This document shows positions 34,286 through 46,227 of a stretch of DNA of 64,000 nucleotides, one piece after another. The notes below the pieces were generated by a model. That model had not been told where the DNA came from, made no database searches, and saw nothing but the letters and a program-made list of their open reading frames with translations. A program made the position numbers and the translations under genes. Source of the DNA: Stenopsyche tienmushanensis (Eukaryota > Arthropoda > Insecta > Trichoptera > Stenopsychidae); NCBI GenBank assembly GCA_008973525.1, contig WACJ01000363.1:62001-126000 (forward strand). The letters are read 5' to 3'. Every line of letters starts with the position of its first letter. The first letter of the stretch is position 1.

Positions 34286-34335
34286 AATATCATTTATAAA
34301 GTTGTAGAACAAAATTCCGGTTTATATTTAAATCA

Positions 34336-36683
34336 CCCTCATATTTAAAAACATCATCAAAATCAATACAACCAATTTATATTGATTTTTGTTCAACCCA
34401 TTTTATTTTATCGTAATTTTAAGTATCGCTATATACATCAAAATTATTTTGACAACGATATTTATTGTTACCGTATGGTCACACTCTACGTGCAATACAT
34501 TATATTTAATTCATAGTAAGATGTTTATTGATGCAAAAATGAAATCTTGAAAATTTTTAAGAAAGCAATAAATTCACTCAATTCCTTTGCTTTTCATATT
34601 AAATCTGGCCCAATCTGATAAAGCTAAGTCTCAGAAACAATGGATCCAATTTGAAATCACATGTTGCATACGTATCTTATATTATATTTATGCCACCCTA
34701 ACTGGATTGTCGTTCGAGAACAAAAGCAGCCACATAAAATTGCATCACAAATTTGCTCCGCTCCAATGCCATTTTTATCATGTTTAAGTATTAAAACTTT
34801 ACTGCATGTAATCAAATGTTGGTTATCTACTAACCCCGTGAAGAAATGACACACCGACACGGTACGTCCCGAGCTTAAAGCTCAAAACATCCTGCGATGC
34901 AACTTATAATGCATGATACTTTAACGACAGCAATCCAGTCTTTGAGTCTTTTACGGGGGCGGAGGGTGGATATTGACTGAGCATCCCCATGGTGTCAAAC
35001 TGAAAAAGCTCATTTGACAGTCGCGTTCCGTATCCACCTTCCCTACGGGCAATAAAGTATACTGCGCTCTAAAACTACAAAACATTTATGAGATCACGAA
35101 ATATTACATCACCCGACGATGCAGGTCGTAAATTTATTTAAAAACATTTTCTTTGCACCCCCGCCCGCCCGATAGGGTTGAGGCGTGGGGAGGTCGTGTG
35201 ATTTCGACTATGGAGCCATTCAGCGACTGCGCTGCCCTTTTCAAAATAATACTTCAAATATAATTTATTTCCTCTTGTCGTAAAACTTGTTGAGCTCTTC
35301 TAGAATTTTCAGATTGTGGTTCTACCGAATGTATAATCCGGTGGATTTAATTTTATATGAAGTCGTATATTCGAAGAAAGGACTATAAATCTTTGATGAT
35401 TGGTAGTAAAACTGTTGATGTGATCATATTTTTTATCGATATAGCCATTAAAATGCTCACACTCGTTTGGAGCCATTGACATAATAATGATTATGGAACT
35501 ATTTGATGCTCTTCGTCATTTTAAAATGTGCATACAAACGCATTTCATGTTATACGTGCCATTTAATCCTTTGAATGCGCGAGGCAAATATTGATGTGTG
35601 TGCACTGATAAAATTTATTCATTCCTTGTATATCGCATAAATCTACCACAAGCTGTTCATATATTTGTATACTTGTCTTCTTTTGTATTTTAATTCAATC
35701 ATGATTTAGTTTATTTCATTTAATACTAACATCTATTGTGAATTTAATAGATTATGACTTTTTGGCGATTCGAATAGCTTTTAAATGAATGCCGACGAAT
35801 AGATTGATGAATATTTTAACAAGATATTATAAAGAAAACACTTCGGTATCGTCTTGAAGAATTTAATATTCTCAAGTTCACGATCTAAAATCATATATCA
35901 GACTTTTGTATACTGAGAAAGTGCAGCATTCAAGCTGAAAAGCTTAACGCGAGCAAGCCAACAGAAACTTCCAAGGCAACGTTGAAAGCTGTCTAATGCT
36001 CAAAAGGATTGAAGGACATTCTGATCTCTAAATTTTATTTAAGATGTGTATACATCATCCTTCATTTTGCTCCCAATACGAAAAATAATTTGCAAAAGCA
36101 TGTCAGATCGGCTTAAATATTAATGCATCAGGATCGATAGCGCAATTAAGCCCACAGGTGAATTGTACGAATGGCAGTTTCGTATGTAAATTGTCTCCGG
36201 AATGAATGTTGGCTGGGGATTGAAACGCCAGGATATGGCATAAATGAAGGTGAAAGAATGAGAATGGCGCAGAAGCATAATTAGAGTCCGTAGACGTCTG
36301 TTTTGAAGCATTATATTGCATTATATGCATTTAGCTCCCATGTTGCACGGTGGTAACTTGACATTCTGACAGAATTGTGCAAATCCCACCCTCAATTTGT
36401 CATTATGGCAGAAGAATACCCTCAAACCTCAAGAGCATATTATTTTCCCTAAAATAAAGAATTGTTGATATATATTGCATTTGATTTTTGATGTGTGACT
36501 GTTTATAGCAAGCTCCAAAGTAGCACAAAGAGAACAGACAGACATACATATACTTAGTCGAATACGTCTAGACTACTAAGTGATCCTGTGATTTGGCGGT
36601 CGAATTTATAGTTTAATCAAACATTAGGTTTTAAAACTAGCAAAAATCTGGTCATATCAAAATGGCAGCAATGTTCACATGGA
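34336..36683. other. Gene-free DNA with a less AT-rich island
   Basis: No recognisable gene. 34860-35230 is GC-richer and single-copy (for example TTTTACGGGGGCGGAGGGTG near 34950 and CCCCCGCCCGCCCGATAGGG near 35159). Overlapping short frames at 34587-34860 have no known motif. Confidence 0.4.
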
Positions 36684-36873
36684 AGACGTTGCGCAACAGA
36701 GAATGCTATTTCTCACCTTTTTTCTTCAGTGATGGGATCAATAAGCTTCCTATTCGATGGAATTAACGTATTTCCAATCAAGGGAATTGTGTAGAAAAAT
36801 ATGATACTCCAAATGTAATTTTATACATCACTAATAAATTTGTACTGTAAAATTCCGGCTTATATTTGAATCA
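36684..36873 (-). mobile_element. Mariner family D single TIR arm, copy D5
   Basis: An inverted arm from AGACGTTGCGCAACAGAGAA through CTTCAGTGATGGGATCAATA, AGCTTCCTATTCGATGGAAT and TCACTAATAAATTTGTACTG to the terminus ATTCCGGCTTATATTTGAAT. No opposite arm is seen within several hundred bases. The 121-bp units at 37012 start about 140 bases away. Confidence 0.75.
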
Positions 36874-37011
36874 CTCTCATATTTAAAAATATATATTTGG
36901 GTTAACAGCCTAAATCTTTTTTTTTGCACATTCCGAATGCTTAACTTTTACTTTTAAGAGTAAAAGTATCAAAATTGATTTGTCATAGAATTTCATTGAT
37001 GGTATCTAATA

Positions 37012-37250
37012 TATAAAAATGAATTGGGTTTTGTTCGTTCGAAATGTGCTGCCATACCGTTCATTAGATTGCAATAAAATTTTGTTTACTTATTGTCAAA
37101 AAATTTGCGAGTAATATAGGCATAGTTTAATATATAAAAATCAATGTTTGTTTGTCTGTATTTAATGCGTTGCCATACCGTTCATTCGATTACAATAAAA
37201 CTATGTCAATTTATTGTTTGCACTTTCTAAAATAATATAAGTATAGTACA
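37012..37250 (+). repeat. 121-bp tandem repeat units, copy near D5
   Basis: Two units with GCCATACCGT at 37051 and 37172, spacing 121, as at 11.6 kb. The second unit begins AATATATAAAAATCAATGTT and contains TTGCCATACCGTTCATTCGA. Both end with an ATA-GCATAGT-like tail. Confidence 0.8.
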
Positions 37251-38784
37251 ATTAATTTACAGTAGATCTATTTATATTTTATACACAATAGAAAAAAATC
37301 TTGTTTTAAACAGACAGTTGTCAAATCAAATGTTATTTTTTTACCCTGGAATAGTACAACATTTTGACAAGCTCAAGCTCGAAATAATATGAAACACCCG
37401 TATTACAGTGTCGAGAAGTTTGCAGACCAACTTCGAGCATTTGTTCAAGAAATGTTAGGGAAGTAATTAATAACGTCAACGGGGAGCGCTCCAACGAACT
37501 TCATATTCTAAATGCATCGTGAAAGGTGAACAAATACGCAGTGTGTCTACTCCCCTGATGGCTATGTATGTCTGTCTGTCTTCGCGTTTGTTCCCGTCTT
37601 GCTAAAATGTAATGACGACAATCATCGTTAGCAAAACTAACTACATCACAAATAAATCACGATGCTCTTAGACGTCTCGGACATCATTTCTAGGCAGGTA
37701 AATAAAATCAAAGAAGAGTGCACTCTGCGATGTTAAAAATGCTTTGAAACGAAGAATAATGATTTGCCGGGCGATCGAAAAAGTGTAAATATTTCACGAC
37801 TGTTGGCTCTGGATGTGAATTTAATTTATGCACAATGTACACATTCATTTTAATAGTGGATGACACGTCATATGATGGATCTCATATAATGAAAGACAAA
37901 ACACTATGTTGTCGCCATTTAAATATATTAAATACCCTGCTGCATATCTAAAACAATCCATCATCTTGTCTTGGTAAATGGATATTTTTTGTGATTTTTT
38001 TAAATATATACTTGCGACAAACATGATTCTATATAAGAAATGCATGCCATTTCTACATATTGATTGTGATTATTTTTTTTTGTGGATAAATTCGATCTTA
38101 GAGCTTTTTATGAATGGTTAACATAAAAGCTGTTGAGGTAAATGTATCATTTTGGCTTGAATTATTTAATGATATTAATTTTAATCAAGCAAAGCCTGTG
38201 GAGCTTTTCGCAAAGCTTCCATCGTAATACTATCTAAATTCCTGCAATTTAATGCCCATAATAAAAGATATATGACTTTGCGTGATTGATTTAAAACCAT
38301 AATGAAATCCATAGTTAAAAATATTTTACGATCACGTTTTGCTCGCAATAATAAAAGCTGTATGTATGATACATCTTGTTAAAATTATCTTTCTCTATAT
38401 AAATATATATATATATAAGTAGAACCCAAAATGATTTTCGTTTTATTGCTTGATCGTTTTTGGGGACACGTTGCATTTAGGTTGCTGCACTTTCAAGTCA
38501 TGTTTTGTGCTTTTTTGCTGATTATACTCATCAAGAATAAATTGTGATTTTTAAAATTCAAATTTAGCAACCCAATTTACAATGGATCGATTTTCGCAGA
38601 GTGAAGAATTTATTCGAAATTTAATGCTTTATCATTTTCTCAAAAAAGGGACTACAATGCGCGCCACTAAAAATATTTGCTGGACGATATTTTAAGTGTT
38701 CTCGAATTTCAAAACTGGTTCCAGAAATTTTGATTTAGAAATTTTAGTTTAAAAAATTGCGTTATAAACTAATAAATTTGAAGC
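37251..38784. other. Gene-free AT-rich DNA
   Basis: No recognisable gene. A short (AT)n run lies near 38402-38416. Confidence 0.4.
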
Positions 38785-39030
38785 GTTTATATTGAAATAC
38801 CATATATGATTTTCAATATGGGTAATGATAAACCTGATTTTGATTAGGATATTTATGGATCAATGATGGATCTTGTATTAATTTGAATAGATAATTTTAA
38901 TATTAATTAAGATATACAATTTGATAGTGATTAATACGATATGGTCCATTCAACATCAATTGATTAACGTAGCCAAATCCTATATTTATGCTTTTACATT
39001 GCCAATATCAGCATACGTTTATGCTCGCAT
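38785..39030 (+). repeat. AT-rich interspersed repeat E, copy 1
   Basis: Colinear with 56195-56410: AAATACC-TATATGATT, TTTTGATTAG-ATATTTATG, GATCAATGATGGATCT, GTATTAATTTGAA, TTAAGATATACAATTTGATA and CAACATCAATTG-TTAACGTA all recur in order. Noncoding. No terminal repeats were recognised, so the boundaries are approximate. Confidence 0.75.
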
Positions 39031-40319
39031 AAATCAAAGTAAATAATATATAATTTCAATATATTAATTAGATCTTAAATTAAATATATAATAACGAATT
39101 ATATGAAATGTTTGTCCTGATAGACACACATGCTAGCATGGATATGACTAAGAACTTTATACAGCATACACGAGAGCGTTATAAGGAAAAATTTTATGAT
39201 GTGTCACACACAGGAAATTCTTAATGGAAACTTTGATACAAGTAAATGTTTTGAACACAAAAGCTCCTCGAAAATCCTCTCGCGGAGTTTCCTAATATTT
39301 CCATCCGTATGTATGTGAGATACAGAACTAGCTCTAACTGGGATAGCTTATCCAGTAGCAGTTGTTCAAGATATTATTAATGTGTTAAGCAACTTGTTTC
39401 CGACTAAAGTGGCTCTTAATCTATATACAAGGGATGAAAGCTTGCCAATATATATTTCGAGCAATTTCCTTTTAACCCCATTGCGAGTACACCGTGGTGA
39501 TGCCGAAAAGACTACACTTAGCGTAGTGAATGTCTGCAGACATAACTCATCCGTTCTTCAGCATCATTCAAAATATCAAATTGACATTTATCTATTACCC
39601 AGTTCATTGCTTTTCTCCTATATAATAAAATTTATTATTTGCGAGCGGATAGTAATTGGCCTGTAATAAAATTGAATTCGCGTATTATTGATAATCGAAT
39701 TTGATTAAGATTCTATATTATATCTAGAATAATATAAAATAACGAGAGATATTTATCGCGTTGGAATCGATTGATTTTAAGGGTTGCATCATATGGAATA
39801 TAAATTCAAATTATCATAAATTTAAATTATTGCCATTGGATTTACAACCACGGTCTTTTACTGCTCCGGTGGTTACTCTGAACATCTAATTACGCGGCTC
39901 AATTATCTTCCAATGTTCTATTTCGCATTACAAATCATATAATTTTACCATAAACGAGATTCGTGTGAATCCACATTATTTATGCTGCAATAAACACTAA
40001 AATAACATTTATTTCAATGCATAACTAAAGATTGTTCATAAATCAAAATGACGTTAAGATTGGGTTTTAACGGCGCATAGCTTCGTAAGCAATTCATTTA
40101 GCATCATTTTAAATTAATTTAAAGTGTTAGTATTAATACTGTAGTGATAATAAAAGCCTTGTTGAATAATTCACATCATTCAATGCTTTAGCGTACTTAA
40201 TTTAAATTAAAAGCTCTTTGCAGTGTGTCTAATTAAGATACAAACTTATTTGATTGAATTTTGAAATATGAAATATTTATATAAAAATACTATAAAAACT
40301 TAGGATACAAGTGCTGATT
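39031..40319. other. Gene-free AT-rich DNA
   Basis: No recognised gene. The 94-codon frame at 39382-39666 (+) has no motif I know. Confidence 0.4.
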
Positions 40320-41325
40320 TTTTGTATCAGGATATTTCTTTCTGTAATATTTTACCAACAAAAACGATTGTCATCAATTTATTATATTCCTCCATAAAGG
40401 TAATACCATCCTCAGCAGAATTATTCACTACCTGCATAGAATGGACCATTTTCTTTGCAGCCTTAAAATCAGAGTCATCTTCTCAAGAACAACGTCTTTA
40501 TTAAAAAACTATGACGAGATACCCAATATCTGGAAAAATCACAAAGTCTTCTATGCTTTTTTCAGTGATAAGTTCGACATCAATGCTTTTTCTTTTTGAG
40601 AAATCCTCTACATCTTCGATTCTTAATGCATCCATCATATTTTTCTTATCTTGAACTGAAAGTTCGTCTTCAAAAAATGCAAATGATACCAACTATTTCG
40701 ACAAGTACCATAAATGTTTCAGTATTTTTTTTCATGGCGACTTTGGCCATTTTTTGGTTTATACTTTCAAATGATGCAAGGTCTTTTAATTTTTGTAAGT
40801 CATTTATTGGTACTGCATATCCGACAGAGGGTTGAAACCAGTATTTTGTATATATTATAACTGTGAAAATATAGAATAATATCTTTCACTGCTTTCTCTT
40901 CCTTTTTAGACAATTTAAATTGATGTTTAAATAGCAATATATAGCTTTAGTCATCCATTTAGTACGGTAAAGATCAGCAGGTTTTATAAATTAAACTGTT
41001 TTTTCAGAAATTCCTCCCAAGTAAATTATGGAAAGATTCAGCAGCTCTTTATAGTCATCTTGAGGTTGATATACTTGAAGTTGTTTTGGAGTAAAAGAAA
41101 TCCTACCTGCAGCAACATTTTCTAATTTTTTTTAATATGTGGTATCATAAATTAATGTTTTATAATCACTTTGATCAATTTTGTTCCAGTTTTTCTTAAA
41201 TATTTTAAAAAACTGGATATCAGGAGCACTAGATGGACCTAGCGATTGACTCACTACAGCTTCTAACATAATTTCCATTATATGATGGTGACAAGCTAGA
41301 TAAAGCATGTCTTTTTCCATTTTCT
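40320..41325 (-). pseudogene. Degenerate ORF of an arthropod repetitive element (cc8K15.2-like type)
   Basis: Read N to C on the minus strand: LACHHHIMEIMLEAVVSQSL and GPSSAPDIQFFKIFKKNW (41320-41180), AAGRISFTPKQLQV, then DDYKELLNLSIIYLGG, PINDLQKLKDLASFESIN and KMAKVAMKKNTETFMVL (about 40830-40700), FAFFEDELSVQDKKNMMDAL, and finally FKAAKKMVHSMQVVN / EDGITFMEEYNKL (about 40480-40380). This order resembles, from memory, a family of uncharacterised proteins multiplied in arthropod genomes (often named cc8K15.2- or cc8L18.2-like) with a RHHI-E--L motif and a VVNDTAERG-EYN-like C-terminus. Multiple stops and frameshifts show it is dead. The biochemical function is not known to me. Confidence 0.55.
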
Positions 41326-41409
41326 ACTCCAGAAAAACACAAGCTCCATTTCTTAAGTTATTTATACAGAATATTTACAAAATATTCCTTTATAAAAAAA
41401 GCTTAATTT

Positions 41410-42350
41410 TTAATTAGTATATGAAAATGTGTTAAAAACAATTTTTATGGCTTTGTTTTCTACGATTTGCAGTTTATAGTAGTTGATATTGCATATGTTG
41501 CTGCATATGGAGTGGCGTATGTGAGTGTAGGTCGAATCAGCGTTTTGTATAATAAATTTGTTTGAGGTAAAAAGATCACTGCGTCGACGAAAAATGGAGT
41601 GCAGCGCCCCCACAGCTGCTAATCCGCGGGCTCGAGCCACCGACACCTAAGCTCCCCACCTCAGTCTTCTGTCCAAAATCACCCCCAAGTATTTCACTTG
41701 GGGTTTCCATCCGATGGAGCTGGATCTGACCACTATTGAATCAATTTGAAGATTTTTTCGTTTCGTAGAGAACAAGATAGCTTCGGTTTTCTCTTTGTTT
41801 AGTTTGAGTTTCCAACGATCGAAATATTTGAATGCAGCTTTTTACGATCGTTGGAGATTTCCAACTATTAGCTTGTTACTCCGAGAGCTGGTATAATATG
41901 CTACGTTTGATGGGGATGATGTTGGTAGATCATGTAAGTAAATGTTGAACAGGCGAGGCCTTAAAATACTGCATTGAGGAACTCCCGCTGAAGCAGACTG
42001 GGGTGTTGATGTTGCTTTGTTTAAGATTACCGAAAATGAACTTTTGCACAGATAGGATTGTATCATTTTAATAAGATAAATAGGAAAATTAAGGGCTATC
42101 TTTTTATGAATCAGACCACGGTGCCAAACGGTGTCGAATGCCTTTTCGATGTCGAGTAGTACTGGTACTTCTCTTCATATTGAAGTTTCTAGTAATGTGT
42201 TCAGTCAGTCTTGAAATGACAGTCAATGACCAGTCAATTTGGGATGAATTTGAAAATTTATCCCAAATTTTGAACAATATATTCTCTGATGAAATCGATT
42301 GATTCTTCAACATTTGGATGGTGCTTAATGTGCCACATCAATAAACAGAG
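41410..42350 (-). pseudogene. Jockey-clade-like reverse transcriptase remnant
   Basis: On the minus strand: LLDIEKAFDTVWHRGLIHK (about 42160-42105, RT motif with the first catalytic Asp), FPIYLIKMIQSYL, FSVIL, then GVPQCSILRPRLFNIYLHDL (about 41985-41925). The following YADD position is lost (reads YYTSS). Next come FDRWKLKLNKEKTEAILFS and VKYLGVILDRRLRWGA (about 41690-41645), then ARGLAAVGALHSIFRRRS. The block order and spacing fit a Jockey-clade non-LTR element; the endonuclease, gag and 3' end are missing. Frameshifts near 42100, 41840 and 41550 and in-frame stops make it a fossil. It includes an 11-bp inverted repeat at 41811-41821 / 41845-41855. Confidence 0.85.
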
Positions 42351-44448
42351 AGTATGGATGGCAGACATACAGTTACGCGTTGCTTATTTGACCAACAAAA
42401 TAATTAAAATAAAATAAACATGCCGAATACAGCTATTTATCTTCAGTGCTAATTGTACAGCAGGAAGATTTATCGGTCGCAAAAGTCTTTAGTAAATTTA
42501 ATATTTTTGAGCTTAATTATTTCGAGTGGACTGATAATTGCGTTTTTGGGTTATTATTTTTGCAGACACGACTCCTTGGATGTGTGCATTAATCCCCATT
42601 CTTCCGCGGCATTTTTACTACTGGTCGGGTAATAAACACTTGCACCAATGAATTGCAAGGGAATTCTTGTACTTTTATGGTCTTTACCCACACGAGGGTC
42701 GTTACATGTGGAAAATTTTGAGACCGTTATATTTAATGACCTTTCGAATCATTAGCTGTTTTATTATTCTAAACTTATATAATAAAAATTTAAAGCTCGA
42801 CCCATCAAACGAGCTTTCGCAGAAATTGGAGAATGATCGTGAAAGCGGTTAAAGTTTTATAGATTTCCTGATATGTGTTACCTATGCGCTTTTACGGAAT
42901 TCCACAATTGTTACTAATATCAGCATTTAAGGGTTGTTGATGAATAAACGAACTAAGCATTAAAATACTCTTGAAAAACGCATTTATTTTGATCGAAATT
43001 ATATCAATAATACATTTCACGCTTATAGCGAGTAAATTTAGGGCTGTTTGATAATATGTATTTTAAGATAAATTAAATCCAATTATTGATTATTAGAAAT
43101 AGGAACAGTTATTGATGGTTTGTTGTTGCTCGTTATAACCGATATTGCATCTAAAATTGAATTGAAGAATTGAAAATGGTTTTTTGTTTTTAAACACTAA
43201 AGTAATTGTATGGCCTTTCAGAACAATGGTTGATTTATTTGGTCTATTTATTATTGAGTTGAAGAAGAGACGCCGCATGGTGGATGAGGATCAGAATGAA
43301 AGGAAATAAACAGCTTTTTTAATTAAGATATAGATACTTTCTTATAAGCTTTTATATCTACCAAGAAAATGTTTACATTTTTGGGTATTTTTTACATACA
43401 TACGAATTTAATACTCAACGCATAATGTATATTATATGATACTTTAGATAAGGGTAGCTCAGGCAGTTAAATTCGAGTGTCATGGTAAGTTAGGGTACAT
43501 CAACGTACAGTTAGCCCCAACTGCCCTGAGGCACGCTCCGGGGCCAGTATGCAATTTCAGCGTTTTTAATTCTGTTTCATGCACTGAAAATAATTGAAAC
43601 AGTATTTTTTGAATTTCGCTGCAATAACAGAGTGGTCATCAGGCCGGTCATAATATATGTCCGTACACGTTTTCCGTTCCCCGACAAACGTACAATTGCA
43701 TAAATAATGTAATAAAAACGACCCCCATTTAGCGTCCACGTAATGTGTGTTTGTACAGGGCCGGCATACCTGAAATCGCGTGACAAAAACAAAATGAAAT
43801 GCCACCAACTAAATAATAAATTAAGGGCATCGTAAACTACACACCGGCTCACGTATATATGCGGCTTTTTATTGGGTTTAAATATACATGTTATTCCTTT
43901 TAATCCGGGAATTCGCCACATCGAATACAAATATGCTCTGTTATTACATTGTTATTTACGATGCCAAAATTATAATATAGAAAATTAATGCCCTTTTACG
44001 AGCGCCCGGGCAATTTTTGAACAAATCCGGAATCGCAGAGCCGTGAATATACACGGTGAGAATAATTGCCCAAAATATATTCGCTTTGACGTCGAATGCA
44101 TTTAAGGCTTTTATGCCAGATCGTGATTTATTATTTCTTCGTAACGTGCCGATTTTTTGTGCATTCAGTTTAAAAGCTGAGATTTTTTATACCCTTAACG
44201 CCGTAGTGGAGGAATTACTTTAATAGATGCTTATAAAAACGATGCAACTAATACAAAATATACGCAAATCTTCAATGAGATTCTATGACGTAATACAATG
44301 TAGATTGGATTAATAATCTTCTTAAATTGCCATAGTCATATTCATCTATAGACGATCTTTATTAGAGACTATTCTTTGAATATATTTAGTTCCTATATAC
44401 ACATTTGGTTAAATCAATACAATTTTTCATAAGGATAAGATCATAGCT
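42351..44448. other. Gene-free DNA with a less AT-rich stretch
   Basis: No recognised gene. 43490-44060 is less AT-rich, single-copy, and gives overlapping minus-strand frames (43566-43808 and 43577-43930) that share no known motif. The 61-codon frame at 42667-42852 is also unassigned. Confidence 0.35.
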
Positions 44449-44452
44449 TTAA

Positions 44453-44833
44453 GGGGTCATCTCAATTTGACGGCCCAAAAATAGGCATTTATCTTCCTTT
44501 TTTGGCCCTTACTTTCCACTTGCTTATTCGCCTTTTTTAAATCTGTATTAACATTTTTTTGACTTCATTTGCTCCTTACTAGAACAAAAATAAGAAAGAT
44601 CTTCAATAGGAACTTCTGGCCTATAAACAAAAGCAGATACAGGTCTCAGAACGGCTGGGGTGCAATCTAGATGGAGTGATTGTTTCGAGCGCATTACGCG
44701 AATTAGCTGTAAAGCATTGAAATAATCCGAATTTCTTTACCAAAATTATGGACGACTTTCTAAGAGACATATCCTTTCGAAAAATGAGATTTAAAAAAAA
44801 CGATTTTTTTGGCGTGATAAAGTGAGATGACCC
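44453..44833. mobile_element. MITE flanked by TTAA
   Basis: TTAA at 44449-44452 and 44834-44837 bracket a 381-base element. Its left end GGGGTCATCTCAATTTGAC is the inverse of its right end, which reads GTGATAAAGTGAGATGACCC. A TTAA target duplication is typical of piggyBac and Kolobok elements. No coding frame is present, so it is non-autonomous, and no second copy occurs here. Confidence 0.7.
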
Positions 44834-44837
44834 TTAA

Positions 44838-45149
44838 ATTAAAAAAAATACCAATTGTTCTTAATCAATCATTCAAATCGTGGATTCCAATGGACTATCA
44901 ATGGAAATATTAATACTTTCGATCTCCCAAGTTGTTTGAAATTGCGATTTTTTTCGCTAAAAACTGTATTTGGATCCATATTTTTTATAAGAGTTCAATA
45001 AATATCCCAATAAGTCAACGCTTGGTCTATTTAGTGTGCATATTATTTTATATTCTGATCTTTATTTTTAAAGCCTTTTTCCTTATATTATGGGTGTTTA
45101 GTGTTATAATTTCTAGTGTGTTTGAATATTGTTCGTCGTGTGTATTTCA
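44838..45149. other. Gene-free AT-rich DNA
   Basis: A hydrophobic 78-codon frame at 44932-45168 (+) is composed mainly of Ile, Phe and Leu, as expected of AT-rich random sequence. Nothing recognised. Confidence 0.4.
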
Positions 45150-45730
45150 GTGGGAACGTTATACATAGCCAGGTACTCCTCATTACTCAGGTATTCCTCA
45201 TTACTATCTACTATTTTCCACAGGTTTTCAATTCCTCTTTTGAAAAATTCTACTGGTTTTGAGTCGTCACTCCGGGTTTCGGAGTCGGTCGCCATTATCG
45301 TTAACGACTTTTGTCCCCAGTCACAATTTGATGCAAAAAAGGACGAACTTTTTGTCTTGACAACAAACTTTTTCACGTGTTCGTCGCTCTCCTTTGTTAT
45401 CATTGGACAGTTCGTGCGGCATCCAAAATCCCAATCGATTCGTCTTCCCGATACATTTTAAATGCTTTTGTGCTATCAACCACGTTAAATGCATCCTCTG
45501 CAATAGTTCTTCGGCTCTCAAATATATCGTCATCAAAATTTAAGGGTTTTCTAGTTCTAGAGGTATCTTTCAAACATCGGTTACCCGATTTAAATTTTAC
45601 TAAATCGACAAGTCGTAATGGTGACACTTCATCGTAAATTTCAATTATGACTTTTGTGGCATTGGTGGCTCTCAACCCTTGGTCAAAAAACAGCAGCATA
45701 TAATGCCGAATGTGATGTTGATTAGATTCG
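45150..45730 (-). pseudogene. Mariner transposase with catalytic core deleted (family G)
   Basis: The minus strand opens with NQHHIRHYMLLFFDQGLRAT (45724 downward), the N-terminus of a mariner transposase, then LVDLVKFKSGNRCLKD, RKPLNFDDDIFE and TIAEDAFNVV (second helix-turn-helix region). After a frame change come LGFWMPHELSNDNKGERRT, the linker before the catalytic domain. The catalytic domain is absent. The next coherent block, SKPVEFFKRGIENLWKIVDS then NEEYL (about 45270-45165), is the extreme C-terminus. A 15-base tandem duplication makes SNEEYL occur twice. The N- and C-terminal motifs differ from families A-D, so this is a separate mariner lineage. No ITR was identified. Confidence 0.8.
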
Positions 45731-45759
45731 GGCTTCGAAATTTAACAATTACTGAAAAA

Positions 45760-46227
45760 CTCAATAAGTTCGTAGGATGACCCAATAAGTTCGTAAATCT
45801 TAATCGCGTGAGATAGCAGCGTGTTCAACATTTGTCAATGGGAAAGCTTTGTTCGAAGGGGATACCGCGTTTGCTCACAGTCAATCAAAAGCAACAACGC
45901 GTACATAACTCAAAGTGCAGTTTGGAATTATTTCAGCGCAATAAAATTGAGTTTTACATACGTTATGTGACAATAGATAAAACATGGATCCATAACTTCA
46001 CTCCAGAACTAAATAGGCAGTCCACTGAGTAGACAGCAACCGGAAAAAGCCATCCAAACGGTCAAAAACGCAAATATCAGCTGGTAAGGTTATGACTTCC
46101 ATATTTTGGGATGCGCACCCTGAGAAAGGAAGAATCATCAATGACAAATATTACATGATGTCATTGATAAATTTGATGGAAGAAATTGCTAAAAAAATTG
46201 AAAAAAATCCTACAAACTTATTGAATG
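45760..46227 (+). pseudogene. Mariner family B element, internally deleted
   Basis: The left end CTCAATAAGTTCGTAGGAT (45760) and right end ATCCTACAAACTTATTGAAT (46207-46226) are inverted repeats. A second left-end-like motif, CCAATAAGTTCGTAAAT, follows at 45782. Plus-strand translation from about 45840 gives KLCSKGIPRLLTVNQKQQRV, LELFQRNKIEFYIRYVTIDK and TWIHNFTPELNRQSTE, then a stop and TATGKSHPNGQKRK. This is the mariner segment leading into the first catalytic Asp (DETW-type; here the E is K). KYYMMSLINLMEEIAKK then runs into the terminal repeat. The N-terminal DNA-binding region and everything from the second catalytic Asp on are missing. Confidence 0.85.

Larger units (their letters stand above)
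32769..34335 (+). mobile_element. Mariner family D with both TIRs and nested insertion, copy D4
   Basis: The left TIR begins GATTCAAATATAACCCGGAA at 32769 and runs about 165 bases to GATCCCGTCACTGAAGAAAG. The right TIR is found inverted in two pieces: 33490-33601 (ACGCGTTGCGCAAC, CTTTCTTCAGTGACGGGATC, AAGCTTCCTATCCGATGGAG) and 34290-34335 (ending ATTCCGGTTTATATTTAAAT). The pieces are separated by an unrelated insertion at 33602-34285. The internal region has a + strand transposase scrap at about 32950-33110. Without the nested insertion the element would be roughly 0.9 kb. Confidence 0.75.

Noticed and set aside
38400..38420. TATA-like promoter in an AT run
   Set aside because: Simple (AT)n repeat with no downstream gene.
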